64,000 nt of DNA from Dermatemys mawii (lineage: Eukaryota; Chordata; Testudines; Dermatemydidae), in NCBI GenBank assembly GCA_007922305.1, contig ML677348.1, positions 18,026,699 to 18,090,698 on the forward strand, written 5' to 3'. Below the pieces are notes generated by a model, which made no database searches, was not told the DNA's origin, and worked only from the letters and a program-made list of their open reading frames with translations. Shown here one piece after another: positions 60,608-64,000 of this stretch; within the stretch, counting starts at the first letter, position 1; the number at the start of each line of letters is the position of its first letter. A program made the translations under genes and the position numbers.

Positions 60608-63578
60608 TACTCAACTAGCACTAGTACAAGTTACTGAGTCTTCAAAAGACATTTAAAAAGCCAAAAATGTAATGATTCTTTATACCAAGAAGAGTTAACC
60701 CAGCTGAAAAATAGACTTGATTCTTACAAATCTACAAAAATGACTTCTGGATTCTGCTCATCCTCTATATAGCTTTTATAGATGGCTGTCTTATAAAACA
60801 CCAACAGATGAGTGGAGCAAGGCATTGCCAGCAATAGGGCTGCCACGTGATCGGGACAGAATAGAGAATTTGAACACAGAGTGGAATGTCGTACAATGAA
60901 TGAATGAAGAGTTGACTTCAATTTCTTTTTTATCATCACTAGTGGCTCAATCCAATCTTTGTGCTATATTTCCTAGGATGAAAGAAGCAGGAATTCAGTT
61001 CTTGCTATTCCCAGTCACAACAGCTACAGGTAAGTGTTGTTTCATCATTAAATAGAATTTAGTGTTTTGAAAGAAGTCGCCTTCTGCCGGATCATGTGAA
61101 TGAACTAATGAGCATATCAATTGAAGGGCTGGAAGTACTGATCATGTGAGAAACCACCAAAGATGAACTCACTGCATTTGATAAGTTCATTAACAGAGTT
61201 GTACAAAATTACAACAAAAAACCACAAAGAATGTAAATGTAGTGCTTCACTGAAGGTTTTGAGTACTTGAGCAACTTTAATTTGTGTGATGATTTAAAAT
61301 CTATTAAAATGATCATGAAATATTTTTCAGATTTTACTATGGTTCCATACAGCCCCCAATTCCATCACGGTCTTATTCTTTGCCCATCACCACCTTCTAA
61401 ATTCAAACAGCCCCCCCTTCCTGGGGAAAATGCTGTGCAAACAGCCAATCAAGTCTATCCTCTTCTCAAGCCATAGGCTTAGAAGGGCCAGTCCAAATGC
61501 CCCCTGAAACCCATGCATATTTTAGGCTAAATGTTTTTAAGGGGAACTACTAGAGGTTTGAAAGCATATTGTTGTATCCTTTTCTCCTACTAAACTTCTG
61601 GCTTTTCTACACTGTGTTGCATAACTCCTTAAGTAGCACAACCATTGTATTGCAATGACAGCACTATCACCGATAACACTCTACTTGGCTATAGGAGTAA
61701 AAATGAATAGGATCTCTCTTAAAAGCATTTCATGTACTTCAGATTCTTTGTGAGGAAAAACATGTCTAATTTTAGTTTAAATGGATGTTAATTTGACATG
61801 CTGATTTGAATAACAGAGAGAAATTCCCAGGGTTTTTTTACATTAAAATATATGAAATGACAGGTGCCTTTTGAATATTCTTATTTGCTGAAGGATTTTT
61901 TTTCTTTTCACAGTGTCTAATGATACATCTCTAAAATGTAAAATAATAGGGAACATTCCTGAATTTGCAGGACTTTACACTGGATCGTCTAATGGGGCAT
62001 TTCCATCTATATTATTTATGACTATAATAGGAGGTTGCAAAACATTTCTACTTTGCTTAAGCCAGTTAATGAAGAGGTTTTCATGAGGTAGGTATTCATC
62101 AGGAGTTGTTTATTCATGTATTGCTAAGACAAGCCTTTATGTACAATTTGTTATGAACATAATAAAACAGGAGAGTCTAGCTCATCCTTCAGTAGATTAC
62201 AAATATAAAAACTGTATTTGAAGGTGTGCTTGACTTATCCTGTATACATACCTAACAAATGCAGACATCTCCAAATTCTTTAGCAGGGATTGTAAAGGGC
62301 TCTCTCATTACAGTGTAAACCTTTAAAATATAAAATGGGGTCTAAACCTCGAACATGTTACTAAAGCTACCACACCAGATGCACACTCAACAACCTTGAC
62401 TCAGTGTTTACCGGGTTAACTCTGATTAACGTTTTTCACAGTCTACCTTTGTCCCTCTCCCTTTTCGTCCCTCCCCTAGCTGCAACAAAGAGGGATAAAT
62501 ACAGAAGATTTATTTCTGTATCCTCTTCCACGGCTTTGAATTTGGTGAGTTTGGAGAAGAGCATTTTGTTTCCACTTCAGAAATAGTCTGTCAGATCTGA
62601 AGAAGTGAGAGAACAAGCTCTGTACTGTGGTACTCACGTCTCTGCTGAAAACTGGACATCCCCAGAGTTCTGTTCAAAGTTTCTGCTCTTGCCTTTGTTG
62701 CAGACAGGGATACAGACATGGACCACACTTCACGCCCAAGAGTTATCTAGGATTTTCTATAAGGAGCTCATGAGGAATAAATTCCCAGGAGAGGATAGTG
62801 CTCCCTGCCTTGTCAGACAATGGCAGCTCTGCAGCTAGAGATGATCCAGGGCTATGTATGTAGACTTTCTTCCCACTCCCTAACATGCATGCTCCCTCCC
62901 ACTACTGTCTTATTTCCTCCTTTCTGACTGACCCACTCCCACCTCTCTCTCCTACTGACATCTTTTTCCTGCTGTTGTTGGATTCCTTGCTCCCTCCCAA
63001 TTTTCAACAGATCATCTTCCCATGTACTGATTCAGGGGTGAGACCCAGACAGATGGAGCTGGAGTCCTGGAAGAAATTAAAGGGGGCCTAAAACACCATT
63101 GCCTTACTCCAGTGATATGCTGGTGTAACTCCACTGACTCGAATTACACTGGTGGATCAGCAGTGACTGACAGATTTATAATTATGATGATCTTGGACTC
63201 AGCTGGTAAATCCTCTTTCTCTGGGGTGTTAGCAACTACTGAACATCAACCACCTGTTTTACAGGTGGGAGGTTTGGAAGATGGGGTGGTGCATGAGAGC
63301 TTCATGTCATTTACCAAAGCACAAAATCCCAGAGCAATAAATAATGTAACGAAAACCTAAATGCAATCATTGTAAAGCAAATGACACTGTAAAACAGCTC
63401 TACTGAAATTCCATTAGGCTTTTATCAGGTTTCTGGGATCAAAGAGGCTATTTCAGAAGGGTAATCAAAGCAAAGAAGGTAACTGACTAATTACACAGCT
63501 GCTTCAGCATATGTGACTTTCCAAATATTAGTTTTGAGTCCAGCAGAATAATTTACACCTTGTTTTCATTCCCTCAGG
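60608..63578 (+). other. Intergenic, downstream of CCDC70
   Basis: About 3 kb with no recognisable gene on either strand. The part nearest 63578 would hold the CCDC70 3' UTR on the minus strand; AATAAA-type words in inverted form are not distinctive. Frames of 60-82 codons look incidental. Confidence 0.55.
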
Positions 63579-64000
63579 CTACCCTCTTCCTCTAAGAATA
63601 TCTGGGCCATGACCCCCTGGAGCATAGATAGCTACAGCTAGCAGTAATTGTTCTCCTCTCAGAGGGTCAAATGCCTCTTCCCAGATAAATTTTTCATCTT
63701 CTTGGAGGGCCTTTTCATCTTCTCGGAGGGCTTCCTCATCCTTCCAGAAAGCTCTTTCCTCTTCTAGGAGAGCTTTTTCATCTGCCCAGAGAGCCTTTTC
63801 TTCTGCCCACAGGATCTTGTCCTCATCCAGGAGAACCTTATCCTTTTCCCAGAGGAACTGATCCTCCTTCCAGAAAGCCTTGTCCTTCTTCCAGAAAGCA
63901 TTATACCTCTTCCAGAAGTCCCTGTACTCCTCCCAGAAGACTTTTGCTTCTTCCCGGAAAGCCTTTTCTGCTTCCCGAAAGGCATTTTCCTCCTCCCAGA
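63579..64000 (-). CDS. CCDC70: CCDC70-like coiled-coil protein, C-terminal part (5' truncated by window)
   Basis: Minus-strand frame open from the window edge (first full codon 63998-63996) to a TAG at 63579-63581, 139 codons visible and no start yet. From the edge to about 63669 it is a run of seven-residue units of the form A-F/L-W/R-K/E-E/D-D/E-K, such as AFWKKDK, AFWKEDQ, ALWADEK, ALREDEK, then a short tail ending HGPDILRGRG. Such aromatic, acidic heptads are what I remember of CCDC70, and human CCDC70 is convergent to the 3' end of ATP7B exactly as here. Function is not established; human expression is mainly testicular. The 73-codon frame on the same strand (63764-63985) is a shadow in another phase. 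Confidence 0.78.
   Translation of the reverse strand, partial: WEEENAFREAEKAFREEAKVFWEEYRDFWKRYNAFWKKDKAFWKEDQFLWEKDKVLLDEDKILWAEEKALWADEKALLEEERAFWKDEEALREDEKALQEDEKFIWEEAFDPLRGEQLLLAVAIYAPGGHGPDILRGRG

Noticed and set aside
61060..61260. Possible transposase relic (broken frame with PDHVNELMSISIEGLE)
   Set aside because: Too short and interrupted; I could not tie it to a family.
63764..63985. 73-codon minus-strand frame rich in SGRR repeats
   Set aside because: It is the wrong phase of the CCDC70 heptad array; the frame from 63998 to 63579 has the acidic/aromatic heptads and the natural stop.

Overview
This is a vertebrate genomic window holding most of one spliced gene and the end of a second. 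Its repeats are many CR1 LINE fragments, hAT-like MITEs with 8-bp target duplications, Tc1/mariner-like MITEs, solo LTRs and MIR SINEs. That mix, with a clear ATP7B orthologue, points to a non-avian sauropsid: a turtle is my first guess and a crocodilian the alternative. This is inference from repeat style and cannot be settled without a database search.

Layout. Positions 418-35847 (+) carry exons 2-21 of ATP7B, the copper-transporting P1B-type ATPase (Wilson disease protein). Exon 1 lies left of the window. All 20 exons could be placed by hand with AG/GT boundaries and consistent phases, and most match the human exon length to the base. Joined, they give 1,459 codons plus a stop: six CxxC metal-binding domains, eight membrane segments, and the TGE, CPC, DKTGT, SEHPL and GDGVND motifs are all intact. 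Introns 5, 12 and 14 are largely stacked transposons. A probable 3' UTR follows to about 37.4 kb. From 37.4 to 63.6 kb I see no protein-coding gene, only repeats (LTRs, CR1, MIR, MITEs) and unassigned DNA. At 63579-64000 (-) is the C-terminal part of an acidic/aromatic heptad-repeat protein, best explained as CCDC70. That fits the human order, where CCDC70 lies convergent to the ATP7B 3' end.

ATP7B loads copper onto secretory cuproenzymes in the trans-Golgi network and exports excess copper. Its N-terminal trafficking motif FAFDNVGYE and C-terminal DEEQYI are conserved, but the human C-terminal tri-leucine is LLT here. CCDC70 has no known role in copper handling; only the synteny links the two.

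I found no new biological system. The best second-look items are a near-identical second copy of the exon 19 splice acceptor inside intron 19 that opens a 55-codon alternative terminal exon, the altered tri-leucine signal, the uninterrupted heptad array of CCDC70, and deeply nested transposons whose target duplications give an insertion order.
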